From: Amycolatopsis orientalis DSM 40040 = KCTC 9412
Lineage (GTDB): Bacteria > Actinomycetota > Actinomycetes > Mycobacteriales > Pseudonocardiaceae
Assembly (NCBI RefSeq): GCF_000478275.1
Contig: NZ_ASJB01000045.1
Span: 62,001 to 126,000 of the forward strand
Direction: 5' to 3'
Length of the DNA stretch: 64,000 bases
Shown here: positions 40,613 through 48,719 of the stretch, one piece after another
Layout: each line of letters opens with the position of its first letter
How positions within the stretch are numbered: the stretch's first letter is position 1
Notes under the pieces: generated by a model
Told to the model about the DNA's origin: nothing
The model's input: the letters and a program-made list of their open reading frames with translations, nothing else
The model's database searches: none
Made by a program: the position numbers and the translations under genes

Positions 40613-42585
40613 TCGGCCCGCCCGGCGGGGGCGGCATGGAGCTGCTGCTGGCCCGCGGCGGCAGACGCCGCCGTCCACCGACGACGGTGCCCGACAGCGG
40701 GCTCACCGGCCCGGTCGACATCCCGGATCCCGAGCCCGACACCGGGCCGAAGGATCTCAAGTCACGGCTCAACCGTATGTGGGTCAACGTCATCGGCACG
40801 GTCCGCGGGCTGCCGAAGGTCGCGAAGCTGACCTGGCAGGCGAGCCCGGTCCTCACCATCACGATCACCGTGGTGACGCTGCTGTCCGGCCTCCTGCCCA
40901 CCGCGACCGCGTACATCGCGAAGCTGCTGATCGACTCGGTGGTCGCGGCGATCCAGGGACACGGGACGAAGAGTGCGATCGTCGGCGTCGCGCTGTTCCA
41001 GTTCGGTGTCCTCGTGCTCACCGCGATCTCGCAGGCGCTGACCACGTACGGCCAGTCCCTGCTCCAGGAACGGATGACCCTGACCATCCGCCACCAGGTG
41101 ATGGACCACGCGAGCAAACTGCATCTGTCGTACTTCGAGGGCTCGGCGTCCTACGACATGCTGCGCCAGGCCGCGCAGGAAGCGCCGACCCGGCCGCTGT
41201 CGATGATGAACTCGGCACTGGGCCTGGTCCGGACGGCGATCACCTTCGGCAGCATGATCGCGCTGCTCGTCTCGATCAGCCCGCTACTGGCGCTCGTCGC
41301 GCTGGTTGCGCCGATCCCCGCGTTCATCTCGCAGTCGAAGTACGGTGCCCGTGCCTTCTGGCTGACGCTGATGATGTCGCCGCTGAAAAGGCGGATGGAC
41401 TACCTGTCCTCTTTGGTCACCACCGACACCTATGCCAAGGAGACCAAGCTCTTCGGCCTCGGCCCGTACTTCGTCGACCGGTTCCAGCGGCTCGGCCAGG
41501 TCTTCTACGACCGCCAGCGGAAACTGACCCGCAACCGCAGCATCAGCTCGACGTCTTGGGGGCTGCTGAGCACCGCCGCCGGATCGGCGATCGCGCTGTA
41601 CATCGCGCTGGAGGCCGTCGGCGGCAGGCTCACCCTCGGCGATCTCGCGCTGTACACGGCCGCGGCGGCCTCGGTGCAGACGTCGGTCCAGGGCCTGTTC
41701 ACCGCGTTTTCCGGGATGTACGAGAACAATCTCTACCTCGACACGCTGTACCGCTTCCTCGGCACGAAACCGGAGATCGTCGCGCCGCCGGAACCGCGCC
41801 CTCTTCCGTCCACTGTGGAGGGACATATCGAGTTCGAGGAAGTGTCCTTCACCTACCCCGGCGCCCCGGAACCGGCACTCGACGGCGTGAGCTTCGAAAT
41901 CCGGCCTGGTGAGACGGTCGCCGTCGTCGGCCGCAACGGAGCCGGGAAGTCGACGCTGTTCAAACTGCTGTGCCGGCTGTACGACCCGACCGGCGGGCGG
42001 ATCCTGCTCGACGGCGTCGACATCCGTGAGTACGACCCACTGGAACTGCGACGACGGATCAGCGCGATGTTCCAGGACTACGTGACCTACCAGGGCACCG
42101 CGTCCGAGAACATCGGGCTCGGCGACCTGACGCATCTCGTCGACCGCGAGCGGATCGAGGAGTCGGCGAAACGCGCCGGGGCCGACGAGCGGATCGTGCG
42201 GCTGCCCAGCGGGTACGACAGCCCGCTCGGCCGCTGGTTCGACCAGGGCGTCAGCCTTTCCGGGGGCGAATGGCAGAAGATCGCGCTGGCCAGGGCGTTC
42301 CTGCGGGAAGCGCCGATCCTGATCCTCGACGAACCGACGTCCGCACTGGACGCCCAGGCCGAGCACGACCTCTTTTCCCGCCTGCGGGAACTTTCGGAGG
42401 GCCGGACGACGCTGTACATCTCGCATCGGTTCTCCACCGTCCGACAGGCCGAGCGGATTCTGTTGCTGGAGAACGGAAAGGTCGCCGAGTACGGCACGCA
42501 CGAGGAGCTGATGGCGGCGCAGGCAGGCTACGCCGAACTGTTCACCCTGCAGGCCTCCGCGTACCTCGACGAGGCCGTGAGCTAA
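40609..42585 (+). CDS. ABC transporter with fused membrane and ATP-binding domains (exporter)
   Basis: 658 residues. A 90-residue basic/Pro-rich N-terminus is followed by a six-helix transmembrane domain (about 75-370) and a nucleotide-binding domain. That domain has Walker A VVGRNGAGKSTLFK, Q-loop AMFQDYVTY, signature VSLSGGEWQKIALARAF, Walker [15 protein letters not shown] and switch His in YISHRFST. It is a type IV exporter half-transporter that should homodimerise. Co-regulation with a TetR suggests drug or metabolite efflux; substrate unknown. The last four bases overlap the convergent reductase gene. Confidence 0.9.
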   Translation: MIGPPGGGGMELLLARGGRRRRPPTTVPDSGLTGPVDIPDPEPDTGPKDLKSRLNRMWVNVIGTVRGLPKVAKLTWQASPVLTITITVVTLLSGLLPTATAYIAKLLIDSVVAAIQGHGTKSAIVGVALFQFGVLVLTAISQALTTYGQSLLQERMTLTIRHQVMDHASKLHLSYFEGSASYDMLRQAAQEAPTRPLSMMNSALGLVRTAITFGSMIALLVSISPLLALVALVAPIPAFISQSKYGARAFWLTLMMSPLKRRMDYLSSLVTTDTYAKETKLFGLGPYFVDRFQRLGQVFYDRQRKLTRNRSISSTSWGLLSTAAGSAIALYIALEAVGGRLTLGDLALYTAAAASVQTSVQGLFTAFSGMYENNLYLDTLYRFLGTKPEIVAPPEPRPLPSTVEGHIEFEEVSFTYPGAPEPALDGVSFEIRPGETVAVVGRNGAGKSTLFKLLCRLYDPTGGRILLDGVDIREYDPLELRRRISAMFQDYVTYQGTASENIGLGDLTHLVDRERIEESAKRAGADERIVRLPSGYDSPLGRWFDQGVSLSGGEWQKIALARAFLREAPILILDEPTSALDAQAEHDLFSRLRELSEGRTTLYISHRFSTVRQAERILLLENGKVAEYGTHEELMAAQAGYAELFTLQASAYLDEAVS

Positions 42586-43508
42586 GGAAGCAGCACGACT
42601 TTTCCGCTGACTTCACGGCTTTCGACACGCTGGTGGGCCTTGGCCACTTCGTCGAGTGGGTAGGTGCGGTCGATCGCCGTCCGCAGGCCGCCCGCCACCC
42701 GGTCCAGCGCCGGGGGGCGGGCGGCCCGCACGTCCGCGATGAAACCCATACCGCCGAAGCCGGTCATCGTGAGTCCGCGGGGCAGGAGGTCCGCCGCCGT
42801 GATCGACGGCAGTGCGCCGCTGAGCAGGCCGTAGACCAGGATCCGGCCTCGGCCGGGCGTCATCCTGTCGAGCAGTTCAGTGGTTTCCGGCCCGCCGATG
42901 GCGGCGAAGACGACGTCGATCCCGTCCGGCAGTTTCGCGCGCCAGCCGGGATCGTCGTGGTCGAGGACCAGATCCGGGTTCAAATGCTCGACCGACGCGG
43001 CCTTTCCGGCGCCGGTCGTCACGATGATCCGCTGATCGGCCGCGAACCGCGCCAGGTAACCGCCGATCGCGCCACCGCCCGCCTCGATCAGCACCGTCTC
43101 ACCCTTCGCGAGCTTCGCGGTGCGGACGAGCGCGAGCGCGATGGACGCCGGAACGGCCGCGGCGACGGCGTTTACCGCGTCGAGGTCGTCCGGGATCGGA
43201 AACGTGTCTTCGCGTGGCGCGACGAACAACTCCGCGTAGGCGCCACCGGCCATCGACATCGCGACGACCCGGCGCCCGACGAGTGCGGCGTCGTCCGCCT
43301 CGGCGACCGTGCCCGCGGCCTCGTGCCCGAACACGGCGGGCAGCTCTCCGGCGGGCAACGCCCCGGACCGTTGCTGGATCTCGTAGTAGGGCACACCGAT
43401 CGCCTCGGTACGGATGAGCACCTCACCCGTTTTCCTTTCCGGCACCGGGACTTCTTCCACTTTCAGTACTTCCGGGCCACCCTGCTCCCGCATCAGAACC
43501 GCACGCAT
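42582..43508 (-). CDS. NADPH:quinone reductase-like medium-chain oxidoreductase
   Basis: 308 residues of the MDR superfamily, zinc-free quinone-reductase branch: MRAVLMREQGGPEVLKVEEVP, AVFGHEAAGTVAE, and the cofactor motif VLIEAGGGAIGGYLARFAA. DVVFAAIGGPETTELLDRM and GKVVLLP close the fold. No structural zinc Cys cluster is present. It probably reduces quinones or enones with NADPH. It is divergent from a TetR gene, with two operator copies between them. ATG 43508 is preferred over the adjacent GTG at 43511. Confidence 0.88.
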   Translation of the reverse strand: MRAVLMREQGGPEVLKVEEVPVPERKTGEVLIRTEAIGVPYYEIQQRSGALPAGELPAVFGHEAAGTVAEADDAALVGRRVVAMSMAGGAYAELFVAPREDTFPIPDDLDAVNAVAAAVPASIALALVRTAKLAKGETVLIEAGGGAIGGYLARFAADQRIIVTTGAGKAASVEHLNPDLVLDHDDPGWRAKLPDGIDVVFAAIGGPETTELLDRMTPGRGRILVYGLLSGALPSITAADLLPRGLTMTGFGGMGFIADVRAARPPALDRVAGGLRTAIDRTYPLDEVAKAHQRVESREVSGKVVLLP

Positions 43509-43528
43509 CACGTCACCCCATGACTAAC

Positions 43529-43580
43529 TGGACCGTTGGTCAAGTTCTCTGCCGGTACTATATGGACCGACGGTCAACTT
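43529..43580. promoter_or_regulatory. Two TetR operator copies between divergent genes
   Basis: TGGACCGTTGGTCAAGTT (43529-43546) and TGGACCGACGGTCAACTT (43563-43580) agree at 15 of 18 positions. Each contains a GACC/GGTC palindrome with a three-base centre, and they are 34 bases apart. They cover the promoters of the reductase and the TetR gene. Confidence 0.75.
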
Positions 43581-43595
43581 GTCGAGGGGACGCCG

Positions 43596-44168
43596 ATGGC
43601 AGCCGAACGCGCGGACGCCGCCCGCAATCGCCGGGCGATCCTGCGCGCCACCGAGGAACTGCTGGCCGAGCACGGCCTCGAATACGTGTCGATGGAACGC
43701 GTGGCGGCCGCCGCCGGCGTCGGCAAGGGCACCGTGTTCCACCGGTTCACCAACCGCGCCGGACTGATGACCGCGCTGATCGAGGAGCGGATGCGCGCCC
43801 ACAACGAGGCGTTCACCGCCGGCCCGCCGCCGCTCGGCCCCGGTGCCCCGCCCCGGGAACGGCTGACGGCGTTCTTCGACGCGGTGATCACGGTCGCGAC
43901 CAAGAACGTCGCGCTCATGGCGGCGTTCGAGGAATCGGCGAAACACCGGCACGGCAACGATCTCTACGTGAGCTGGCACAAGCACGTCAGCGGCCTGATC
44001 GCCGAGGCGAGGCCGGACCTCGACGCGGAAGTGATCGCGCACGTCCTACTGGGTTCGCTGCGCAGCGAACTGGTCGCGCACCTGCTGAAGAGCGAGGAGT
44101 CGGCACGGCTGGCGGACGCGCTGCGATCGATGGTGGACAGTCTGCTGGGTCAGGTCCGCCGGACTTAG
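43596..44168 (+). CDS. TetR family transcriptional regulator (reductase-linked)
   Basis: 190 residues. The DNA-binding helices are YVSMERVAAAAGVGKGTVFHRFTNRAGLMTAL, typical of TetR. GAGGGGA precedes the ATG at 43596; an upstream in-frame start would run through the operator. The ligand domain is helical and ends in DALRSMVDSLLGQVRR. It probably autoregulates and represses the divergent quinone reductase, giving a detoxification switch triggered by an unidentified electrophile. Confidence 0.9.
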   Translation: MAAERADAARNRRAILRATEELLAEHGLEYVSMERVAAAAGVGKGTVFHRFTNRAGLMTALIEERMRAHNEAFTAGPPPLGPGAPPRERLTAFFDAVITVATKNVALMAAFEESAKHRHGNDLYVSWHKHVSGLIAEARPDLDAEVIAHVLLGSLRSELVAHLLKSEESARLADALRSMVDSLLGQVRRT

Positions 44169-44234
44169 CGCACACGATCGACCACCGTATCGGGGGGTAG
44201 GGAGCAAAACGGGCGAGTCGTACGTTGTCCAGGT

Positions 44235-44717
44235 ATGGCTGTCGCGTTCTTGCTCTATGTCGTCGCCGAGATCGCCGCCGTCTGGGCGGTGGGCTCGGCC
44301 GTTGGCGTGCTCGGCACGATCGCCCTGCTCTTCGCCGGTGCGTTCATCGGCTCCTGGCTCGCCCGCCGCGAAGGCGGTCGCGCCTTCCGGGCTTTCGCCG
44401 AGTCCGCGCGGCTCGGCCGCCCGGCCGACGCGGAGCGGGAACTCACCGACGGGATGCTGATCGGCCTCGGCGGCCTGCTGATCCTGCTGCCCGGTTTCGT
44501 CAGCGACGTCATCGGCCTGCTGCTCATCCTGCCGCCGACGCGCGGGGTGGCGCGCAAGGTCTGGCAGAAGCGGATGCAGCGCCGCGCGATCAAGTTCGCC
44601 AACCGGTCCCATGGGCCCGTGATGGTGGTGGACAGCGAGGTCGTCACGGACACGCCGCCCGCGGAGGCGGCCAAGAGGCAGCCGCAGGTGATCGAAGGCC
44701 GCATCGTCGAGGGCTGA
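44235..44717 (+). CDS. fxsA: FxsA family membrane protein
   Basis: 160 residues with membrane segments FLLYVVAEIAAVWAVGSAVG, VLGTIALLFAGAFIGSWLA, and MLIGLGGLLILLPGFVSDVIGLLLILPPTR. The last is the FxsA signature ending in the Pro-Pro-Thr-Arg motif. The C-terminus is cytoplasmic and basic, then acidic. E. coli FxsA suppresses F-plasmid exclusion of phage T7 when overexpressed; its normal role is unknown. Monocistronic. Confidence 0.9.
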   Translation: MAVAFLLYVVAEIAAVWAVGSAVGVLGTIALLFAGAFIGSWLARREGGRAFRAFAESARLGRPADAERELTDGMLIGLGGLLILLPGFVSDVIGLLLILPPTRGVARKVWQKRMQRRAIKFANRSHGPVMVVDSEVVTDTPPAEAAKRQPQVIEGRIVEG

Positions 44718-44727
44718 GTGCCGCGCC

Positions 44728-44794
44728 AGCTTAGACACCAGCTTCGCCATTAGACTCCAGTGTCTAAGCTAGTGTCTAAGCTAGTGTCTAAGCT
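44728..44794 (+). promoter_or_regulatory. Iterated 12-bp repeats upstream of the AlbA_2 gene
   Basis: Three perfect head-to-tail copies of AGTGTCTAAGCT occupy 44759-44794, ending 11 bases before the start codon. Upstream lie an inverted copy, AGCTTAGACAC (44728-44738), and an inverted half-site TTAGAC (44750-44755). The five GTCTAA-type half-sites look like a co-operative binding array for a regulator, perhaps the downstream protein itself. Confidence 0.7.
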
Positions 44795-44805
44795 GGGACG
44801 GCGAC

Positions 44806-46542
44806 ATGCTCTACGACGAACTCGCCGAGATCATCACGAACCTTCGTGATCTCGGCGGCGACCACGCCTTTGTCGAGGCCAAACGGGCTGAAACCAAGCT
44901 CCCGAAGAGCGTGCGCGAGACACTTTCGGCGTTTGCCAACACCAGCGGGGGCGTCCTGATCCTCGGCCTCGACGAAGCCAACGGGTTCGAGGCGACCGGA
45001 GTTCGCGACCCGGCCAAGATGGAGGCCGATCTGGCCGCGTTGTGCTCGGAGAACCTGGAGCCGCCACTACGTCCTCTTATCGGGACCCACCGCTTCGAGG
45101 GCGCGGACCTGGTGGTCGCGGAGATCCCTGAACTGCCCCAGGGGAGTAAGCCTTCGTACAACCGCGGTGCGGGTATGACGCAGGGAAGCTTCATCAGGGT
45201 CGCCGATGGAGATCGCAGGCTGAGCCCATACGAAGTACAGCTGATGATGGCGAATCGAGGTCAACCTCGGGACGACGAACAGCCCGTCATCGGTACGACC
45301 GTCGCGAATCTCGACAAAGCGCTGGTCGACACCTTCTTGAGCCGGCTCCGCCGCCATCGCAGCAGGGCGTTTGCGAACTTGGATACCACTGCGGCATTGC
45401 GACGAGCGAAAGTCCTCATCGGCGACGAACTGTCCCTCGCGGGCCTCCTGGCTCTTGGGGAATACCCCCAGGAGTTCTTCCCGCAGCTCATGCTCACCTT
45501 CGTCCACTACCCGACGAAATCAGGGCCCGATCCACGAAATGGAACGCGGTTCATCGACAACGTGGCTGCCGAGGGACCTGTCCCGGTAATGGTTGACGAA
45601 GCGCTGATCGCTCTTCGCCGCAACATGAAACGACGGTCCACCGTTCGCGGAGCCGGCCGGGCCGAGACGTACGAATACCCCGAGACCGCGTTACGCGAGG
45701 CGGTGGTGAACGCGCTGGTGCACCGCGATTACTCGGGTTCTTCCCATGGGACACAGGTGCAGGTCGAGATGTATCCCGACCGTCTGCTCATCCGTAACCC
45801 AGGCGGTCTCTACGGATCGGTCCGTGAAGAGAACCTGGGCGTCGAAGGTACCTCGTCAGCTCGCAACGCCACGTTGCTGAAGATTCTCGAAGACACCCCG
45901 TTGCCCGGGTCGGATCGCCCGATCTGCGAAAACCGTGGCTCCGGGATCCCGGCGATGCTGGCCGCCATGCGAGACGCGAAACTCAGCCCGCCAAGGTTCG
46001 CCGATGACATTTCCACTTTCACGGCGACGTTCCCGAACCACACCCTGATGGGAGAGGACGCGGTTCGTTGGATCGCTTCACTCGACGAGCACGGCCTCAC
46101 CGACAGTCAATGTCATGGCCTCGCGATGCTGTTCCATGGCGAGACGCTCAACAACCAGGCTTATAGAAACGCCAACGATCTCGATTCCCGTGTGGCGACC
46201 GAAGAACTCGGCGACCTTGTCGCCCGTGGTCTCCTGGTCCCGGCCGGCGGTCGCCGGTACGCGCAGTACACCCTTGCCGAGGACGTGGTGCCCACTTCCA
46301 CGGACAGTCCGTCCCCTCCCAGACGTCGCGCCGACCGACGCGAAGAGATCCTCGAAGCGCTTGGTGACGATGAGGCGACGCGTGCCGACCTGGTGACGGC
46401 GACCGGCCTGCATGACCGCACGATGACCCGATGGCTGAGCGTTCTGCTCCGGCAGGGACTGGTCGAAGCGACAGAGCGAAACCTGCGGAGTCCCAACGTC
46501 CGCTATCGCCGCACCTCTCAGCGAACTCTCGACGAGGGCTGA
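44806..46542 (+). CDS. AlbA_2 / GHKL-type ATP-binding regulator
   Basis: 578 residues. The AlbA_2 (Schlafen-like, DivergentAAA_4) domain occupies about 15-130, with FVEAKRAE, LPKSVRETLSAFANTSGGVLILGLDE and GSFIRV. A RecG-C-terminal-like ATPase domain follows at about 280-400 (ETALREAVVNALVHRDYSG, NPGGLYGSV, NRGSGIPAML). Two winged-helix segments end it. Such proteins are putative transcriptional regulators and sometimes sit in defence or mobile regions. Codon use is looser than in neighbours, with a TTA Leu codon at 45691. The iterated repeats upstream suggest self-regulation. Confidence 0.85.
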   Translation: MLYDELAEIITNLRDLGGDHAFVEAKRAETKLPKSVRETLSAFANTSGGVLILGLDEANGFEATGVRDPAKMEADLAALCSENLEPPLRPLIGTHRFEGADLVVAEIPELPQGSKPSYNRGAGMTQGSFIRVADGDRRLSPYEVQLMMANRGQPRDDEQPVIGTTVANLDKALVDTFLSRLRRHRSRAFANLDTTAALRRAKVLIGDELSLAGLLALGEYPQEFFPQLMLTFVHYPTKSGPDPRNGTRFIDNVAAEGPVPVMVDEALIALRRNMKRRSTVRGAGRAETYEYPETALREAVVNALVHRDYSGSSHGTQVQVEMYPDRLLIRNPGGLYGSVREENLGVEGTSSARNATLLKILEDTPLPGSDRPICENRGSGIPAMLAAMRDAKLSPPRFADDISTFTATFPNHTLMGEDAVRWIASLDEHGLTDSQCHGLAMLFHGETLNNQAYRNANDLDSRVATEELGDLVARGLLVPAGGRRYAQYTLAEDVVPTSTDSPSPPRRRADRREEILEALGDDEATRADLVTATGLHDRTMTRWLSVLLRQGLVEATERNLRSPNVRYRRTSQRTLDEG

Positions 46543-46613
46543 AGGGCGCCTTCCCCGCATCACACGCGACGAAAGCGTCCTTCACCGCGTCGCATGCGGT
46601 GAAGGACGCTTTC
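46540..46613. terminator. Hairpin built of 30-bp tandem units (second locus)
   Basis: Two direct 30-base units lie at 46540-46569 and 46570-46599 and a partial inverted one follows. GAAAGCGTCCTTCACCGC (46571-46588) pairs perfectly with 46596-46613 over 18 bp with a seven-base loop. The first unit begins with the stop codon of the AlbA_2 gene. The unit matches the one at 32078-32137 (TGAAGGGCGC, TTCC, CGCATC, ACGCG). It separates convergent genes. Confidence 0.75.
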
Positions 46614-47220
46614 AGCCCCCGCTCGGCTTCGGGATGTCGAAATAGCCGCTGAACCGGACGGCCGGGGCGTACTCGCCCTTGACCTTCACCTTGCCGGTCA
46701 CGAACATCGCCGCCACGGCCGCGTTGCCGGTGGCCATCCGGATGAAGTCGTCGACCGACAGCGTGATGGTCGTGTCCGGAACGCGGGCGAGATCGGTGCT
46801 GGAAACGCAGACACCGTCTTCGATGACCGTTTGAAAGCGATCGAATCCGTCTTCGCCGTCACCGTCGGTAAAACGCCATGCGACGACGAAGTCGACATGC
46901 CGGGCGCGTTCGGGAACGAAATGGTCCGACATTCTGCGGAAAATCTCGTCGAGGAACGCCGCTCGCAGTTCCGGGTGGTCGGCGATGGCCTTGAGCTGCT
47001 CTCGTGACGCGCGCTGCACGACGTCGACGAGTACCTCCGTCTCCAGCGAGCTCAACTCGATGCCCGCGCCGGTTTCGCCCAGCATGTGCAGGGTTTCCAG
47101 TACCTGCACGAACTGTCCGGGGCTCAGTTTGGTGAATTCGAGCTTCTCCGCGAAAGCGTTGACGACGTGCTCGCCTGCGGTGCGCGTCTTGTGCAGCCGC
47201 AAGGGGCGGGAAAAGCGCAT
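46612..47220 (-). CDS. SCP2-domain protein (copy 2)
   Basis: About 202 residues. The N-terminal half is helical (LSPGQFVQVLETLHMLGE, VVQRASREQLKAIADHPE). The C-terminal half is an SCP2 sterol-carrier fold: VDFVVAWRFTDG, DRFQTVIEDGVCVSSTDL, DTTITLSVDDFIRMATGNAAVAAMFVTGKVKVKGE and a Pro-Lys-Pro end. It probably binds acyl-CoA, fatty acid or sterol-like lipids. ATG 47220 follows GGCGGGA; a GTG at 47259 is an alternative. It is paralogous to, and downstream of, the gene at 47289-47924. Confidence 0.8.
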   Translation of the reverse strand: MRFSRPLRLHKTRTAGEHVVNAFAEKLEFTKLSPGQFVQVLETLHMLGETGAGIELSSLETEVLVDVVQRASREQLKAIADHPELRAAFLDEIFRRMSDHFVPERARHVDFVVAWRFTDGDGEDGFDRFQTVIEDGVCVSSTDLARVPDTTITLSVDDFIRMATGNAAVAAMFVTGKVKVKGEYAPAVRFSGYFDIPKPSGG

Positions 47221-47288
47221 CTTGTCCCGCCAGCGCCGGTTCGGAGAATTTCGGGGCACGGCACGGAAGTCTATCTGCTCGGCCGGGT

Positions 47289-47924
47289 TCAGGACGGCTT
47301 CGGCAGGTCGAAGAAACCGATCAGGCCCGCCGCGAATGCCAGGTCACCTTTTACTTTGATCTTTCCGGTGACGAATAGCACAGCGGGTGTCGCCTGATGG
47401 GTGATGAGCCGGAAGAAATCGACCGGGGCGATCGTGATCGTCACCCTCGGCTTCTCCCTCATGTCCCGGCCGACCCTGCACTCACCGTGCGAGATCACCG
47501 TCTCGTAGCGGTCGTACCCGGCGTCGCCCTGCCCGCCGGACATCCGCCAGTGGACCACCGCGTGCAGCGTCTTCGCCCGGTCCTGCCGGATGTGGGCACC
47601 CATGCGGTCGAAGATCTCGCGCAACACCCGTTCGCGAAGCGGCCGTTCGGCGACGACGCTCTCGAGCTGCGTACGCGAGGCGCGGGCGACGAGGTTCGCG
47701 AACCGGGCCGGATCGACCTTGCGGAGGTCGAACGCCGGCGCGGATTCCGCGAGCCGTCCGAGCGCGGCGAGCAGCCGCCGGACGTCGTCCTTCCCCAGGT
47801 CCTTCGGGTCGATGGCCCCCGCGACCTCGTTGACGTCGAGCGCGTGCGCTTCGGGCGAATCCGGTTCGATCCGTTCCAGCGCGTCGACGAGCGCGCGGCC
47901 GGTCAGCCCCACGGTCTCGGTCAT
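47289..47924 (-). CDS. SCP2-domain protein (copy 1)
   Basis: 211 residues with the same two-part layout: helical first half (DVRRLLAALGRLAES, LVARASRTQLESVV) and SCP2 domain (HAVVHWRMSGGQGDAGYDRYETVIS, RVTITIAPVDFFRLITHQATPAVLFVTGKIKVKGD). GGAGGGGC precedes the ATG. Its promoter contains the TACYSGCKAGTAGG operator, shared with the divergent TetR gene, which ties these lipid carriers to the fatty-acid regulon. Confidence 0.82.
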   Translation of the reverse strand: MTETVGLTGRALVDALERIEPDSPEAHALDVNEVAGAIDPKDLGKDDVRRLLAALGRLAESAPAFDLRKVDPARFANLVARASRTQLESVVAERPLRERVLREIFDRMGAHIRQDRAKTLHAVVHWRMSGGQGDAGYDRYETVISHGECRVGRDMREKPRVTITIAPVDFFRLITHQATPAVLFVTGKIKVKGDLAFAAGLIGFFDLPKPS

Positions 47925-47956
47925 CTGCCCCTCCAGCTCCGCCTACCCGAGCGTAA

Positions 47957-47978
47957 GGCTACCCGCGAGTAGGTAGCC
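47957..47978. promoter_or_regulatory. Fatty-acid regulon operator, between SCP2 and TetR genes
   Basis: GGCTACCCGCGAGTAGGTAG (47957-47976) contains CTACCCGCGAGTAGG. It matches 13 of 15 positions of both the fabG4/fadA2 site (CTACTCGCTAGTAGG at 50926-50940) and the fadE5 site. It lies 33 bases before the SCP2 start and 76 before the TetR start. Confidence 0.7.
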
Positions 47979-48053
47979 GGGCAAGCGTGCCGAAATCACC
48001 CATGCCAGGGGCAGCCCGGTAGCGTCTTACGGGAACTTAAAGGGAGGTCCTGA

Positions 48054-48719
48054 GTGTCCGAGGAAGTACCGCGTCCCGCCGAACGCGCCAAAAGGCTGCC
48101 GAGAGCGGTGCGGGAACGCCAGATCCTGGACGCAGCGGTCTCGGTGTTCTCGCGCTACGGCTATCACTCCGCGTCGATGGACGAGATCTCCGAGGTCGCC
48201 GGCGTGTCCAAGCCGATGATCTACACCTACCTCGGGTCCAAGGAAGACCTCTTCGGCGCGTGCATCCGCCGTGAAGCCACGCGCCTGCTCGAAGCGGTGC
48301 AGGACGGCATCAAACCCGACCTGCCGCCGGACATGCAGCTTTGGCACGGCCTCCGCGCGTTCTACCGGTTCGTCGCCGACTACCGCGAGTCCTGGACGGT
48401 CCTGCACCGCCAGGCCATGACCGTCGGCGGCACCTTCGCCGCGGAGATCACCGACATGCGCACCCGCGCGATCGAACTGGTCGCCGCGCTCGTCGTCTCC
48501 GCGGGTACCCGCAAGGGCCTCGGCGAGCAGGCCGAGTTCTCCGGCGCCGGGCTGTCCGCCGCACTGGTCGGGGCGGCCGAGTCGCTGGCCGACTGGGCGC
48601 TCGACCACCCCGATGTCTCCGACGGTGTGCTCGCCTCGTGGCTGATGAACCTGGTCTGGCTCGGGTTCAACGACCTCGTCGAAGGCGACGTCTGGAAGCC
48701 GTCAGAGAGCGACGACTGA
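48054..48719 (+). CDS. TetR family regulator, proposed controller of the fadE5/htdX-fabG4/fadA2/SCP2 regulon
   Basis: 221 residues. QILDAAVSVFSRYGYHSASMDEISEVAGVSKPMIYTYLGSKEDLF is a classic TetR DNA-binding domain (about 22-68), and the C-terminal domain is large enough for an acyl-CoA-sized ligand. The GTG start has GGGAGG upstream. It overlaps the convergent HtdX-like gene by 18 bases, and the proposed operator lies in its own promoter region. M. tuberculosis has a TetR gene (Rv0238) at the equivalent place beside htdX. Ligand unknown; acyl-CoA is my guess. Confidence 0.88.
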   Translation: MSEEVPRPAERAKRLPRAVRERQILDAAVSVFSRYGYHSASMDEISEVAGVSKPMIYTYLGSKEDLFGACIRREATRLLEAVQDGIKPDLPPDMQLWHGLRAFYRFVADYRESWTVLHRQAMTVGGTFAAEITDMRTRAIELVAALVVSAGTRKGLGEQAEFSGAGLSAALVGAAESLADWALDHPDVSDGVLASWLMNLVWLGFNDLVEGDVWKPSESDD

